DNA of 64,000 nt, from the NCBI GenBank assembly GCA_022825265.1, contig JAJDXE010000010.1:434001-498000 (forward strand), given 5' to 3'. Position 1 is the stretch's first letter; each line of letters begins with the position of its first letter. The notes beneath the pieces were generated by a model. It had not been told where the DNA came from, ran no database searches, and saw only the letters and a program-made list of their open reading frames with translations. This document shows positions 17,887-26,116 of the stretch, in pieces. Origin of the DNA: Dehalococcoidia bacterium (GTDB lineage: Bacteria > Chloroflexota > Dehalococcoidia > Bin125). The position numbers and the translations under genes were made by a program.

Positions 17887-17903
17887 ATGGCGAGGGTAAC
17901 GGG

Positions 17904-17913
17904 TAGCCGGCTA
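17904..17913. promoter_or_regulatory. Palindrome in the DUF35 / serine-hydrolase divergent gap
   Basis: TAGCCGGCTA, a perfect 10-bp palindrome in the 42-bp gap. It sits immediately before the -10-like TAGCCT of the + strand gene, so a bound protein could control both directions. Confidence 0.3.
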
Positions 17914-17914
17914 G

Positions 17915-17920
17915 TAGCCT
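17915..17920 (+). promoter_or_regulatory. -10-like TAGCCT 8 nt before an ATG
   Basis: TAGCCT ends 8 nt before the ATG at 17929, the same spacing as -10 to tRNA-Asp. No Shine-Dalgarno site is present, which suggests a leaderless mRNA. Confidence 0.4.
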
Positions 17921-17928
17921 GAGATTTC

Positions 17929-18957
17929 ATGCGCCGACTGATGCTCATCGCGCTGGCGACGGTCCTGATCTGGTTCGGAGCGACCTCCCACGCATCGGCG
18001 GAGGTGCCGCTTTGCACGCTGTCCCCGGAGTTTGAGCGGGAGGTGTTGAACACCGACGCGATCGTAGGGGCTGCGGTCTACGACTTGCGAACGGGGACGA
18101 TCTGGTCGGGCGGGCACTCGGGGCCGTACGCCCTGCACAGCGTGATCAAACCGCCGATCGCCTGGGCCGTCCTGAGCGACGCCTATGACAACGAGCGTGA
18201 GTTGACCAAGCTGCAGCGCGAGGCGCTGTTCTACATGGTCGCGTGGTCACAGAATGCCGACGTGACCAGGCTGCTGGCGATGATTGGCGGACTGTCGGGG
18301 CTGACCGAGTACTACGAACGCTGGGGGGTGGCTGAACTGGTCGGGCTGACGCATCGCTCGCGCTGGGGCTTGAGCCTGGCGGAGCCGGTGCACCTGGCTC
18401 GGTTGTTTGCGGCGCTGGCGATGTCGGATGCGGTGCCGTACGACGTCCGGTCGGATGGGTTCAATCTGTTGCGTTCGGTCGTCGACGCGCACAAGTGGGG
18501 AGCGACGATTCCTGAGAACGGGCTGCCTGGCTGGGAGTCGCTGATCAAGACCGGGAACTTCACGATCCCGGAGGAGAAGGATGCTGATCCGGTCGCGAAG
18601 CTTGACCCGCGCAGCTACGAGGACGAACGGGAACTGCTCGCGGACCTGCGGGAGGCAGAGGCTGAAGCGCAGGCCAAGGCTGACGAGGAGGAGGGCGAAA
18701 CTCCGCTGAAGGCTCAGGCGAGTGACAAGCGTGTCCTGGTGCGGATGAACAGCGCCGCGATCTGGTTGGCGGCTCCGTGGCAGGGCGGGCAGCCTCGGTA
18801 TGTGGTGACGATCATGCAGGAGAGCTTTCTGACCTGGGGTAGTTCTCGGCAGTTCCAGAACGCGATCGGCGCGATTCTGGCTCATGCGATCGCTAAGCGG
18901 GAGTCTGGGGTTTGGTCTCAGCCGAGCGCTCATTGTGTCAAGCGGGCGCTGTCGTAG
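17929..18957 (+). CDS. Secreted class A beta-lactamase-like serine enzyme with an insertion
   Basis: 342 residues with a signal peptide (about 1-24, cleavage near SHASA-EV). All three penicillin-interacting motifs appear in order: SVIK (Ser71, Lys74) as SxxK, SQN (107-109) as SDN, and KTG (207-209). The fold should be that of class A beta-lactamases or small D,D-peptidases. Directly after KTG, where the fold normally continues into a short strand, there is an insertion of about 70 residues, highly charged (EAEAEAQAKADEEEGE), before the last strands (YVVTIMQESF) resume. The usual Glu166 omega-loop motif is not obvious, so hydrolysis of beta-lactams is doubtful. Confidence 0.75.
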   Translation: MRRLMLIALATVLIWFGATSHASAEVPLCTLSPEFEREVLNTDAIVGAAVYDLRTGTIWSGGHSGPYALHSVIKPPIAWAVLSDAYDNERELTKLQREALFYMVAWSQNADVTRLLAMIGGLSGLTEYYERWGVAELVGLTHRSRWGLSLAEPVHLARLFAALAMSDAVPYDVRSDGFNLLRSVVDAHKWGATIPENGLPGWESLIKTGNFTIPEEKDADPVAKLDPRSYEDERELLADLREAEAEAQAKADEEEGETPLKAQASDKRVLVRMNSAAIWLAAPWQGGQPRYVVTIMQESFLTWGSSRQFQNAIGAILAHAIAKRESGVWSQPSAHCVKRALS

Positions 18958-19020
18958 AGCAGGGACTGGTGGAGGAGGCTGCGGCGAGAGGGACGGATTG
19001 GTGCGATCAAGGTGTGGTGC

Positions 19021-19080
19021 TCTGGGCCCCGCGTCCCCTGTTCAAGCCAGGGGCAGGCAAGCGCGGGGCATCGAAGGGGG
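19021..19080 (+). repeat. GCCCCG hairpin repeat, long form, copy 2
   Basis: Outer stem GCCCCGCG (19026-19033) with CGCGGGGC (19062-19069); inner hairpin CCCCTG / CAGGGG around TTCAAGC. Flanks CTGG and ATCGAAGG as in the other copies. It occupies the 151-bp gap between two convergent genes. Confidence 0.85.
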
Positions 19081-19108
19081 ACGGTTGTCGCTCATTCTTT
19101 CGCTCTGA

Positions 19109-20320
19109 CTAGTTGCGGAAGATGGCGGTGGAGATCGGGGCTGAGGCGGGGCCGGCGGCGACGATGCAGGTCTGGGCGTTTTCGACAGGGTTGGCGGAGT
19201 CTCCTCGGAGCTGGCGGACGGCTTCGACGGCGAGGTTGAAGCCGTGGGTGTAGGCCTCGGAGAGATTGCCGCCGGAGGTGTTGATGGGGAATTCTCCGGC
19301 GTGGGTCGCGCCTAGGTCGGCGACATGTTTGGTTTCGAGGCGGCCACCTTCGCAGAACGGCCCGCCCTCGCCGACCTCGCAGAACTTGTGGTCCTCGAAC
19401 GAGGTGAGCACCTGGCCGGTGAAGTTCTCGTAGAACTGGCCGCAGTCGATGTCCTCGGGGCCCATGCCAGCGGCCGAGTAGAGGCGGTCGACCATGGTGG
19501 TGTAGTTGGAGCTCATGAAGTCGTCGTGCCAGAAGCCGTCGACGACGTTGCCCTGTCGGTGTCCGGAGCCCTGTACCGAGGCTGAGAGGTAGACGGGGTT
19601 GTCGGTGAAGTCTCGGGCGATCTCGGCGGTGGTGAGGATCATGGCGGCTGCGCCGTCGGTCTCGAGGCAGCAATCGTAGAGGCGATACGGATCGGCGATC
19701 ATGCGGGAATTCTGATGATCCTCGAGGGTGATGGGCCGCCCATTCATCACAGCCCGCGGGTTGTTTTGGGCGTGCTTGTTGGCGGCGACGGCAATCTGAC
19801 CGAGTTGGGCAGAGGTGGTGCCGTACTCGTACATGTGGCGCTGCATCTTCATGGCGAGGAATTGGGCTGGGGACATCAGCCCTTGAGGGACGTTGAAGGC
19901 GTACTGGCCGCGCAGGCGTCCGCCTCGGCGGGACTGGCCGAAGCGGCCGAACTCGCCCTGGGCCAAGGCTCGGTAGACAACGACGAAGTTAGCGTAGCCA
20001 GCGACGATGCCGGCTGCGGCATTGCCGATCGCAGCGCAGACGCCGCCCCCGCCTCCGCCGTAGACCATCGAGGCGAAGGCGTAATGGGGCAGGTCGAGCG
20101 CGGTTGAGAGGCGGTTGGGATCGTTGCGGTCGGCGGAATAGGAGGAGAAGCCGTCGAGCATTCTCGGTTCGAGTCCGGCGTCGGCGCAGGCGGCGAGGAT
20201 GGCTTCGAGGGCGAGGCGGAACTCCGGGCGTCCGATTCGTCCGTGCTTGGTGTACTCGGTCTCGCCGACACCGATGACGGCGACCTTGTCGCGGATGTTG
20301 CGATCGTACTCGTATGACAT
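19109..20320 (-). CDS. SCP-x-type thiolase (acetyl-CoA acyltransferase-like)
   Basis: 403 residues of the thiolase fold: VAVIGVGETEYTKHG at the N-terminus, GGGGVCAAIGNAA around the buried helix where the nucleophile Cys is expected, and the C-terminal INTSGGNLSEAYTHG typical of lipid-transfer/SCP-x thiolases. These enzymes cleave 3-ketoacyl-CoA, often of sterol side chains or aromatic acids, and commonly need a DUF35 partner, which is present at 17425-17886. GGAGGG lies 5 nt before the ATG. The first active-site region is Gly-rich and diverged, so activity on short substrates is uncertain. Confidence 0.85.
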   Translation of the reverse strand: MSYEYDRNIRDKVAVIGVGETEYTKHGRIGRPEFRLALEAILAACADAGLEPRMLDGFSSYSADRNDPNRLSTALDLPHYAFASMVYGGGGGGVCAAIGNAAAGIVAGYANFVVVYRALAQGEFGRFGQSRRGGRLRGQYAFNVPQGLMSPAQFLAMKMQRHMYEYGTTSAQLGQIAVAANKHAQNNPRAVMNGRPITLEDHQNSRMIADPYRLYDCCLETDGAAAMILTTAEIARDFTDNPVYLSASVQGSGHRQGNVVDGFWHDDFMSSNYTTMVDRLYSAAGMGPEDIDCGQFYENFTGQVLTSFEDHKFCEVGEGGPFCEGGRLETKHVADLGATHAGEFPINTSGGNLSEAYTHGFNLAVEAVRQLRGDSANPVENAQTCIVAAGPASAPISTAIFRN

Positions 20321-20403
20321 CTCAGCCCTCCCTCGTTGGCTGGGAGGCTACGCGATCGCGGGGCGTATCCTCAGTGCGCCAATCAACGAACGAGGAGCCA
20401 AAC

Positions 20404-21696
20404 ATGTCAGACTTTGCCAACCTTCCCTCCGCCGACCCTGCTTCCCTGGGGATTGACGCCGAGCGGCTGGCTCGGACGGATGCTCGGATGGCTCAGGCCG
20501 TTGAGAACGGCGAGGTTCCGGGCGTGACGACTGTGCTGATTCGCCATGGGCATGTCGCTCATGTGTCGACGCACGGGTATCTGGATGCCGAACGCAAGAA
20601 TCCCTTGCCGATCGATGCGCTGTTCCGGATGTACTCGCAGACCAAGCCGGTGACGGCGGCACTGACGATGCAGCTTCAAGAGGAGGGCGTGTTTTACGTC
20701 GACGAGCCGATCACGAAGTGGCTGCCGGAGTTCGAGCATCGGCAGGTGCTGGCCCCGTTCGATCCGCCCAACAAGGTGCGCGGCCAGGGACTGTTGATGG
20801 GTCAGACGGTTCCGATGACCCGGCAGATCACGATTCGCGATCTGTTGACGATGACATCGGGGTTGCCGTCGTTTGGCAACATTCCGTCGGCGATGTTCCC
20901 GCTGCTGGAACCGGCCTGGAGCGGGACGGAGTTCGGGATTACGAATCCGGGTGTGGTGGATACGTCGGTGTCGGCAGAGACCCGTGTGCTGCAGATGGCG
21001 CAGCTGCCCAACGCGCGGCAGCCCGGCGCGGCGTGGGAGTATGCGGCGGACTTCGATGTCCTGACGCTGTTGCTGGAGCGCGCGACGGGGCAGAACCTGG
21101 ACGAGCTCTTCCAGGAGCGGATCTTCGGTCCGCTGGGCGTCGAGGGCTGCGGCTTCTACTGTCCGCCGGAGGATGCCGACCGGCTCGTGACCAACCATCA
21201 TTGGTCCGAGGACGGAGCGCTGAATCCGGTCGAGCGGCCGGAGGACTCGCACAAGGTGCGGGAGTCGCTGGGCCAGCAGATCTCCGGCAACGGACTCTAT
21301 GGCGGGGTGCTGATGACGCCTGCGGCCTACACACGATTCGCCGCGATGCTGCTCAACGGCGGCGAGCTGGACGGCGCGCGGGTGCTGGGTCGGAAGACGA
21401 TTGAGCTGATGACGGCCAATCACCTCGGCGCGATCTGCGGGACGGAGATCGATCTGACCGGTCCGGGATTCGGGTTTGGATTTGGCTACGCGGTGCGCGA
21501 GCGGATCGCGGGCACGGCGTATCCGGGGAGCATCGGGACATATGGCTGGGGCGGCGCTGCGGGCACGTGGTTCTTCGCAGACCCAGCCGAGAACCTGGCG
21601 GGCCTATTCTTCACCCACGTCTTCATGTACCAGTTCAACCCGGCGGCATATCTGGAGACGGACTTTGAGAAGGGTGTGTATGAGGCATTGATTTAG
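20404..21696 (+). CDS. Class C beta-lactamase-family serine hydrolase (EstB-like)
   Basis: 430 residues from the ATG at 20404, chosen for AGGAG 6 nt upstream. SxxK is SQTK (Ser78, Lys81) in FRMYSQTKPVTAAL, the Tyr motif is WEYAADF (Tyr213), and the third region is GWGGAAGTWFF. There is no signal peptide, so it is likely a cytoplasmic esterase or acyltransferase rather than a beta-lactamase. Divergent from the thiolase gene with an 83-bp gap holding a TATCCT hexamer at 20366. Confidence 0.87.
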   Translation: MSDFANLPSADPASLGIDAERLARTDARMAQAVENGEVPGVTTVLIRHGHVAHVSTHGYLDAERKNPLPIDALFRMYSQTKPVTAALTMQLQEEGVFYVDEPITKWLPEFEHRQVLAPFDPPNKVRGQGLLMGQTVPMTRQITIRDLLTMTSGLPSFGNIPSAMFPLLEPAWSGTEFGITNPGVVDTSVSAETRVLQMAQLPNARQPGAAWEYAADFDVLTLLLERATGQNLDELFQERIFGPLGVEGCGFYCPPEDADRLVTNHHWSEDGALNPVERPEDSHKVRESLGQQISGNGLYGGVLMTPAAYTRFAAMLLNGGELDGARVLGRKTIELMTANHLGAICGTEIDLTGPGFGFGFGYAVRERIAGTAYPGSIGTYGWGGAAGTWFFADPAENLAGLFFTHVFMYQFNPAAYLETDFEKGVYEALI

Positions 21697-21698
21697 CA

Positions 21699-22139
21699 TC
21701 ATTCGCGTTCCGGCAGCGAGCGCCAGAGCGCCGCGGCCAGGAAGGGCAGGATGATCACCTGGCCATAGGCACCGGGCGGCGGTTTGTCGACCCTGAGAGG
21801 CTTGGATCTGCCGACCAGGATTCGTCCGATGTTGTCGAGGAGGTTGATCAGCAGGATGAGGGGGATCAGCCCTCGGTAGCGGATGAGGGCGAGCCAGGCG
21901 AGGCCGGCGAGGAGGAGTTGCTCGAGTCCCCACTGGGCGAAGATGGCGACGATGTTCTGGCCGCCTGCGACGTCGAGGTCGATGCCGGCGATTGAGGCGG
22001 CTCCGCCGTCTTTGCGGAAGACGTGGACGCAGCTTCGGAACGTGATGACGAGGGTGAGGAAGAGGTAGAACCTGGTGACCCAGGGGTCGCCTCGGTAGGT
22101 CTTGGTGTCGTCGGGGAGGATGGCGCTGAGCTGGCGCAT
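21699..22139 (-). CDS. Small integral membrane protein, unknown
   Basis: 146 residues with about four hydrophobic segments (FYLFLTLVITF, IVAIFAQWGLEQLLLAGLAW, LIPLILLINLLDNIGRILVG, VIILPFLAAALW). No family recognised with confidence. It ends 2 bp from the convergent hydrolase stop and starts 4 bp after the stop of the enolase-superfamily gene, so it is probably co-transcribed with that gene. Confidence 0.65.
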   Translation of the reverse strand: MRQLSAILPDDTKTYRGDPWVTRFYLFLTLVITFRSCVHVFRKDGGAASIAGIDLDVAGGQNIVAIFAQWGLEQLLLAGLAWLALIRYRGLIPLILLINLLDNIGRILVGRSKPLRVDKPPPGAYGQVIILPFLAAALWRSLPERE

Positions 22140-22143
22140 CGAG

Positions 22144-23316
22144 TTAGTCTCCGATCGTCCGGGCTGGGAAGTCTTTGGCGGGGTGGGACTTGAGGACTTC
22201 TTCGTCGAGGTCGATTCCGAGGCCGGGGGTTGTGGGGAGTGCGATCTGGCTGTCTTCGACCTGGAAGGCGGGGGTGGCAGCCTCCTGGCCCCAGGGTTCG
22301 AAGTTGACGAAGTACTCGGTGATGATGAAGTTGGGCATGGTCGCGGCGGCGTTGAGGGTTGAGGCGAGGGCCATGGTGGTCGAGTTGTAGTTGTGGGGGG
22401 CGACGGCGACGAAGTAGATCTCGGCCATGGCGGCGATCTCGGTCAGCTCTTTGATCCCTCCGACGTTGGCGACGTCGGGGTTGATGATGTCGGCGGCGCG
22501 CTGCTCGAAGGCCTCGCGGAACTCGAACTTGGTGTAGAGCTCCTCGCCGGTGACCGTGGGGATGTTGATTTGCGCGGTGGCTGCGGCGAGGGCGGTCATG
22601 TTCTCGGCCCAGACGGGCTCCTCGAACCAGAACGGCTCGTATTCCTCAACCATCTTGGAGAGCCGGACGGCGTTGGACGGGCTGAGGCGGCGGTGGATTT
22701 CGAGGAGGACGTCGACGTCGGGCCCGACGGCTTCGCGGACGGCTCGGACGCGGTCTGTGGCGAGGCGGAGTTCCTTCATCCCGACGTAGCTGCGCCAGCG
22801 GCCGGGGACGGGGTCGAACTTGAGGGCGGTGAAGCCTCGCTCGACCATGGCGCGGGCGCGGGCCTGGAGTTCCTCGATGTCGTCCATCTTCGCCCAGCCG
22901 TTGGCGTAGACGCGCAGCCGGTCGCGGACGGCCCCGCCGAGGAGCTGGTGGACGGGCATGCCGGCTCGCTTGCCGGCGAGGTCCCACATGGCCTGCTCGA
23001 CGCCGGAGACGGCCGAGTAGAGATCCATGGCGCCGCGACGGTTGCCGAAGTCGTTGTAGATGGCATCGGTCCAGGGTTTGATCCGGGCAGCATCCCAACC
23101 GACGATGTAGCGCCGCATGGCCTCGAGGTGCGCGGTGATCTGGATGTCGCGGTCGGACTGGGTGTAGCACTCGCCCCAGCCGTGCAGTCCGTCTGCGGTT
23201 TCGAGTCGGACGAAGCAGAGATTCTTGCCGGCGATGTAGCGGTCGGGTTGGCCGGTGTCGGGCGGGGTTGGGTGGACCAGGTAGTAGCGGAGATCGACGA
23301 TGGTGGAGTCGGACAT
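22144..23316 (-). CDS. Enolase-superfamily dehydratase/racemase (MR/MLE)
   Basis: 390 residues: an N-terminal capping domain (1-125) and a modified TIM barrel. Catalytic candidates by motif: Lys166 in ALKFDP; first metal ligand Glu206 with His208 in LLEIHRRLSP; Glu232/233 in FWFEEP; Glu258/259 in VTGEEL; Asp281 in INPDVANVGG; His308 in VAPHN. The pattern resembles sugar-acid dehydratases such as galactonate or mannonate dehydratase, but the first ligand is Glu rather than the usual Asp. Expected role is dehydration or racemisation of a hydroxy acid; substrate unknown. Family expansion is typical of SAR202-like bacteria. Confidence 0.87.
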   Translation of the reverse strand: MSDSTIVDLRYYLVHPTPPDTGQPDRYIAGKNLCFVRLETADGLHGWGECYTQSDRDIQITAHLEAMRRYIVGWDAARIKPWTDAIYNDFGNRRGAMDLYSAVSGVEQAMWDLAGKRAGMPVHQLLGGAVRDRLRVYANGWAKMDDIEELQARARAMVERGFTALKFDPVPGRWRSYVGMKELRLATDRVRAVREAVGPDVDVLLEIHRRLSPSNAVRLSKMVEEYEPFWFEEPVWAENMTALAAATAQINIPTVTGEELYTKFEFREAFEQRAADIINPDVANVGGIKELTEIAAMAEIYFVAVAPHNYNSTTMALASTLNAAATMPNFIITEYFVNFEPWGQEAATPAFQVEDSQIALPTTPGLGIDLDEEVLKSHPAKDFPARTIGD

Positions 23317-23402
23317 GGACGTGCTCGCAATCGATGATGAGGGGTCGGCGGTTGCCGACCCCTCTCATCATCGCGCCGTCGATCGTTGGCGGCTAGTTGC
23401 GA

Positions 23403-24824
23403 TCACGGCGAGAGGTGGGCCAACTCCTGCTGCACTAGTGAGACGACCAGGTCGTCGAGTCTTTCGACGGTGTACTGGCCGACGTTGTGAGGGGTGGTTC
23501 CGCCCCCTCCGTAGACGATGAAGATGAAGCGTCCCATGGTGTGCTGGGCGATCTGGCGGAAGATGTACTCTCCCTGGGCGTCGAGGCCGCTGGAGGCGAT
23601 GGCGAAGGTTTTGATGGCTCGGTTGTGGGCCTGCATCATCTCCTGGGCGTAGCTGTAGTCGTTGGCATAGTCGAGATGGGGCGGGGCGTCGGCGATAAGA
23701 AACATCAAGCGGATGCCTTCATCGAGTCGCCACTGTGGTTCGTGGACGGCCTCGTGTATGGCTTCGTTGAGGGACTCGGGGTTATCGCCTCCTCCGTCGG
23801 CGACGACGCTGCGGATCGTGTTGAGGAATGTGTTGGCGTCGGGCTCGAAGTCGTACACGCGGGTGACGAAGGCGTCTCCGCGATCTCGGTAGGCGACCAT
23901 TCCGAAGCGGAGGTCGGGTTGCGAGGGGAGTTCGCTGATGCGCGAGGCGATCGATAGCAGCGTGTCTTTGATCTGCTCGATCTCGTCCGCCATGCTTCCG
24001 GTCGCATCGAGGAGGAAGAGGATGTCGAGGGGGACACCGTCGTACTCGGTTCGCTCGATGTCGAGGGTGATGGGCCAGTCGGTTGGTCCTCCGCGCGGCA
24101 CTTCGACTTGCTGTCGGGCGCCGTCTCGTTCGACCACGACGGTGAAGCCCAGGGCATCATCGCTGGCGGCGAAGGCTCTGGGGAAGAAGAGGGTGCGTCC
24201 GTCGGCGTAGGTGTTGGCCTGGAAGAGCTGGACGTCGCCAGCGGAGACGGTGACTCGGGTGTTGGGCAGCGGGAGTCCTGCCGAGTCGGTGACAGTGATG
24301 ATGTAGCGCTCGGAGATGTCGACATCGTGGACGTGGAGGAAGGCGTACTCGCTGCGGTATTGGAGGTACTCGTCCCAGCGCTCGTTGTCGTTGACTTCGC
24401 CAGCGGAGAGGGAAGGGCGTTGGACATCGCTTCCACCGGAGGAGGTTTCGGATGACGCCTCTTCGGCTTCGTCCTCCATTGCCTCTTCGGCTTGCTCGTA
24501 TTCGGCTTCTTCTGCCTCTTGCTGGTACTCGGCAGCCGCTTGTTGGGCTTGTTGTTGTTCGTAAGCGACTTCCTGCTGTTGCTGCATCGCCTGCTGTTGG
24601 TAGGCGACCTCTTGCCGTTCTTGCTGTTGCTGCTCTTGCTGCTCAACCTGTGCCGCAGCCTGTGCGGCGCGGGTAGGCTGTTCGCTCTCAGCCTGTTCCG
24701 CGTCGTCGCTGCAGGCGGCGGAGAGCATGGCCGCGGCGACCGCCAGGATGATCAATGGCGGCCCGAGGATGCGAGTCCACCTCCGGGTGTTGGTTCTGGT
24801 CTGGCTCTGGTTCACGACGTGCAC
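23403..24824 (-). CDS. Lipoprotein with Gln-rich linker and VWA domain
   Basis: 473 residues. Start GTG with AGGAGG 6 nt upstream. Signal peptide with lipobox LSAAC (Cys38). Residues about 45-125 are a Gln/Glu/Ala-rich low-complexity linker of long QQQ runs. About 155-255 looks like an immunoglobulin-like domain (ITVTDSAGLPLPNTRVTVSA). About 260-440 is a von Willebrand A domain; its metal site is DATGSM rather than the classic DxSxS, as in several bacterial VWA proteins, and VAYRDRGD follows. Likely a surface protein mediating metal-dependent binding or assembly. It is followed by a 3' gap holding nothing else before the enolase gene. Confidence 0.85.
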   Translation of the reverse strand: MHVVNQSQTRTNTRRWTRILGPPLIILAVAAAMLSAACSDDAEQAESEQPTRAAQAAAQVEQQEQQQQERQEVAYQQQAMQQQQEVAYEQQQAQQAAAEYQQEAEEAEYEQAEEAMEDEAEEASSETSSGGSDVQRPSLSAGEVNDNERWDEYLQYRSEYAFLHVHDVDISERYIITVTDSAGLPLPNTRVTVSAGDVQLFQANTYADGRTLFFPRAFAASDDALGFTVVVERDGARQQVEVPRGGPTDWPITLDIERTEYDGVPLDILFLLDATGSMADEIEQIKDTLLSIASRISELPSQPDLRFGMVAYRDRGDAFVTRVYDFEPDANTFLNTIRSVVADGGGDNPESLNEAIHEAVHEPQWRLDEGIRLMFLIADAPPHLDYANDYSYAQEMMQAHNRAIKTFAIASSGLDAQGEYIFRQIAQHTMGRFIFIVYGGGGTTPHNVGQYTVERLDDLVVSLVQQELAHLSP

Positions 24825-25001
24825 TGGGGTCCTCCTGACCGACTGCTGCGGATCGACAGTGAAACGACCGTCTGTCGATCCGTTGAGGAGTTAGACGCTG
24901 TAAACCACGCAATAGTTCCCGACTCGATAGTTGGTGGGGGATCTATAGATGCGGGGAGGTCGGAGGTGAGGATGGCGGTGGAGGGCTGGCGGAGGTCGAG
25001 G

Positions 25002-25038
25002 TCTGGGCCCCGCGTCAAGCGCGGGGCATCGGAGGGGG
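25002..25038 (+). repeat. GCCCCG hairpin repeat, short form, copy 3
   Basis: GCCCCGCG (25007-25014), loop TCAAG, CGCGGGGC (25020-25027), flanks CTGG and ATCGGAGG. It lies in the 287-bp gap between two divergent genes, so it cannot be a terminator for either. The rest of this gap has an ATCTATAGAT palindrome near 24954 and nothing else I can name. Confidence 0.85.
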
Positions 25039-25111
25039 TGGAGAGTCGGGGCTGTTGGCGTTCGCCTATTATTTGGCCAGACTTGCGACTAGACAGTGAA
25101 ATGGGGTCGTT

Positions 25112-25927
25112 ATGGCTGGTTCTCCGACACGTGTGCATGTTGTGACGGGTGGGTTTCCTCCGGGGCAGCATGGTGGGCATGACATGGATTTTGCTCGGCT
25201 GCGGCTGCTTGACATGTTGTACTCGGACGGGAATGTCCGGGCGACGACGGGCAACGACTTCACGGATATGTGGAAGTGGTTGCCGGTGACCGATGTGTTG
25301 ATCACGTACACGGCGGGTCCGTATGCGGATGATCCGCAGAATGAGATCCTGCGGGACTGGATCGGGAACGGCGGTCACTGGGTTGGTTTGCACGGCACGT
25401 CGGGCGGCAAGGCTGCGCGCATGGGCGAGGGCAAGCGGGCGATGGTGAAGATGGAGCACCACGAGACGCTGGGCGGGTTCTTCATCAACCACCCGCCGAT
25501 TAAGCGCTTCACCGTCGATGTGAAGAATGTGGACTCGCCGATTCTTGAGGGTCTACCGGAGCAGTTCGACGTGATCGACGAGCCGTACATGATCGAGATC
25601 ACGGATCGCCCGAACACGGACATTTTGCTGACGGCGCCGATCGGTCCGGACAACTATCCGGACTTTGGCTTCGACTACGAAGAGGACACGGCGCTTGAGG
25701 CGGACGGTGTCACCCGGGTGTTTGGCTACACGCGTGGGATTGGCGAAGGCGGCGTCTGCTACATCGCGCTTGGTCACTGCCACTCGCCGTTGACGAATTC
25801 TCAGCCGTTTGTGGAGGAGAATGCTCGGGATGAGAACGGGGAGATGCCTCGGACGCTTCGGTTTACCTGGGAGACCGAGGAGTACGGTCGGCTGTTGCAG
25901 AACACTCTGAACTGGTCGAGGGGCTGA
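25112..25927 (+). CDS. ThuA-like domain protein
   Basis: 271 residues of the ThuA (trehalose utilisation) family, a class I glutamine-amidotransferase-like fold without an amidotransferase Cys. Seen: VHVVTGGFPPGQHGGHD at the N-terminus, VLITYTAGPYADD, LRDWIGNGGHWVGLHGTS, and the late His-rich CYIALGHCHSPLT. The biochemical role of the family is poorly defined; it is often found with sugar catabolism or oxidoreductase genes. A strong terminator follows 22 bp after the stop. Confidence 0.82.
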   Translation: MAGSPTRVHVVTGGFPPGQHGGHDMDFARLRLLDMLYSDGNVRATTGNDFTDMWKWLPVTDVLITYTAGPYADDPQNEILRDWIGNGGHWVGLHGTSGGKAARMGEGKRAMVKMEHHETLGGFFINHPPIKRFTVDVKNVDSPILEGLPEQFDVIDEPYMIEITDRPNTDILLTAPIGPDNYPDFGFDYEEDTALEADGVTRVFGYTRGIGEGGVCYIALGHCHSPLTNSQPFVEENARDENGEMPRTLRFTWETEEYGRLLQNTLNWSRG

Positions 25928-25948
25928 GGGCTTCGAGTTGGGAATGAT

Positions 25949-25980
25949 GAACGGGCGCTCCTTGCGGGCGCCCGTTCTTT
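25949..25980 (+). terminator. Rho-independent terminator of the ThuA gene
   Basis: Perfect 10-bp stem GAACGGGCGC / GCGCCCGTTC with a 9-nt loop, followed by TTT. Confidence 0.8.
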
Positions 25981-26052
25981 GTGTCGGGTTGGTCAGCGGG
26001 CCTGGAGGGGTTGGAGGCTAGAGGGACTGTCTCTCGGTGGCGATGCTGGGTG

Positions 26053-26087
26053 CTCTGGGCCCCGCGTCAAGCGCGGGGCATCGAAGG
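26053..26087 (+). repeat. GCCCCG hairpin repeat, short form, copy 4
   Basis: GCCCCGCG (26059-26066), loop TCAAG, CGCGGGGC (26072-26079), flanks CTGG and ATCGAAGG. Same strand orientation as the other three copies, 1.05 kb from copy 3. Confidence 0.85.
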
Positions 26088-26116
26088 TTGGAGATCGGGG
26101 GAGTGGGAGGTCTCTG

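Noticed and set aside
24940..24965. Promoter pair around the ATCTATAGAT palindrome in the VWA/ThuA gap
   Set aside because: The hexamers do not give a convincing -35/-10 pair in either direction.
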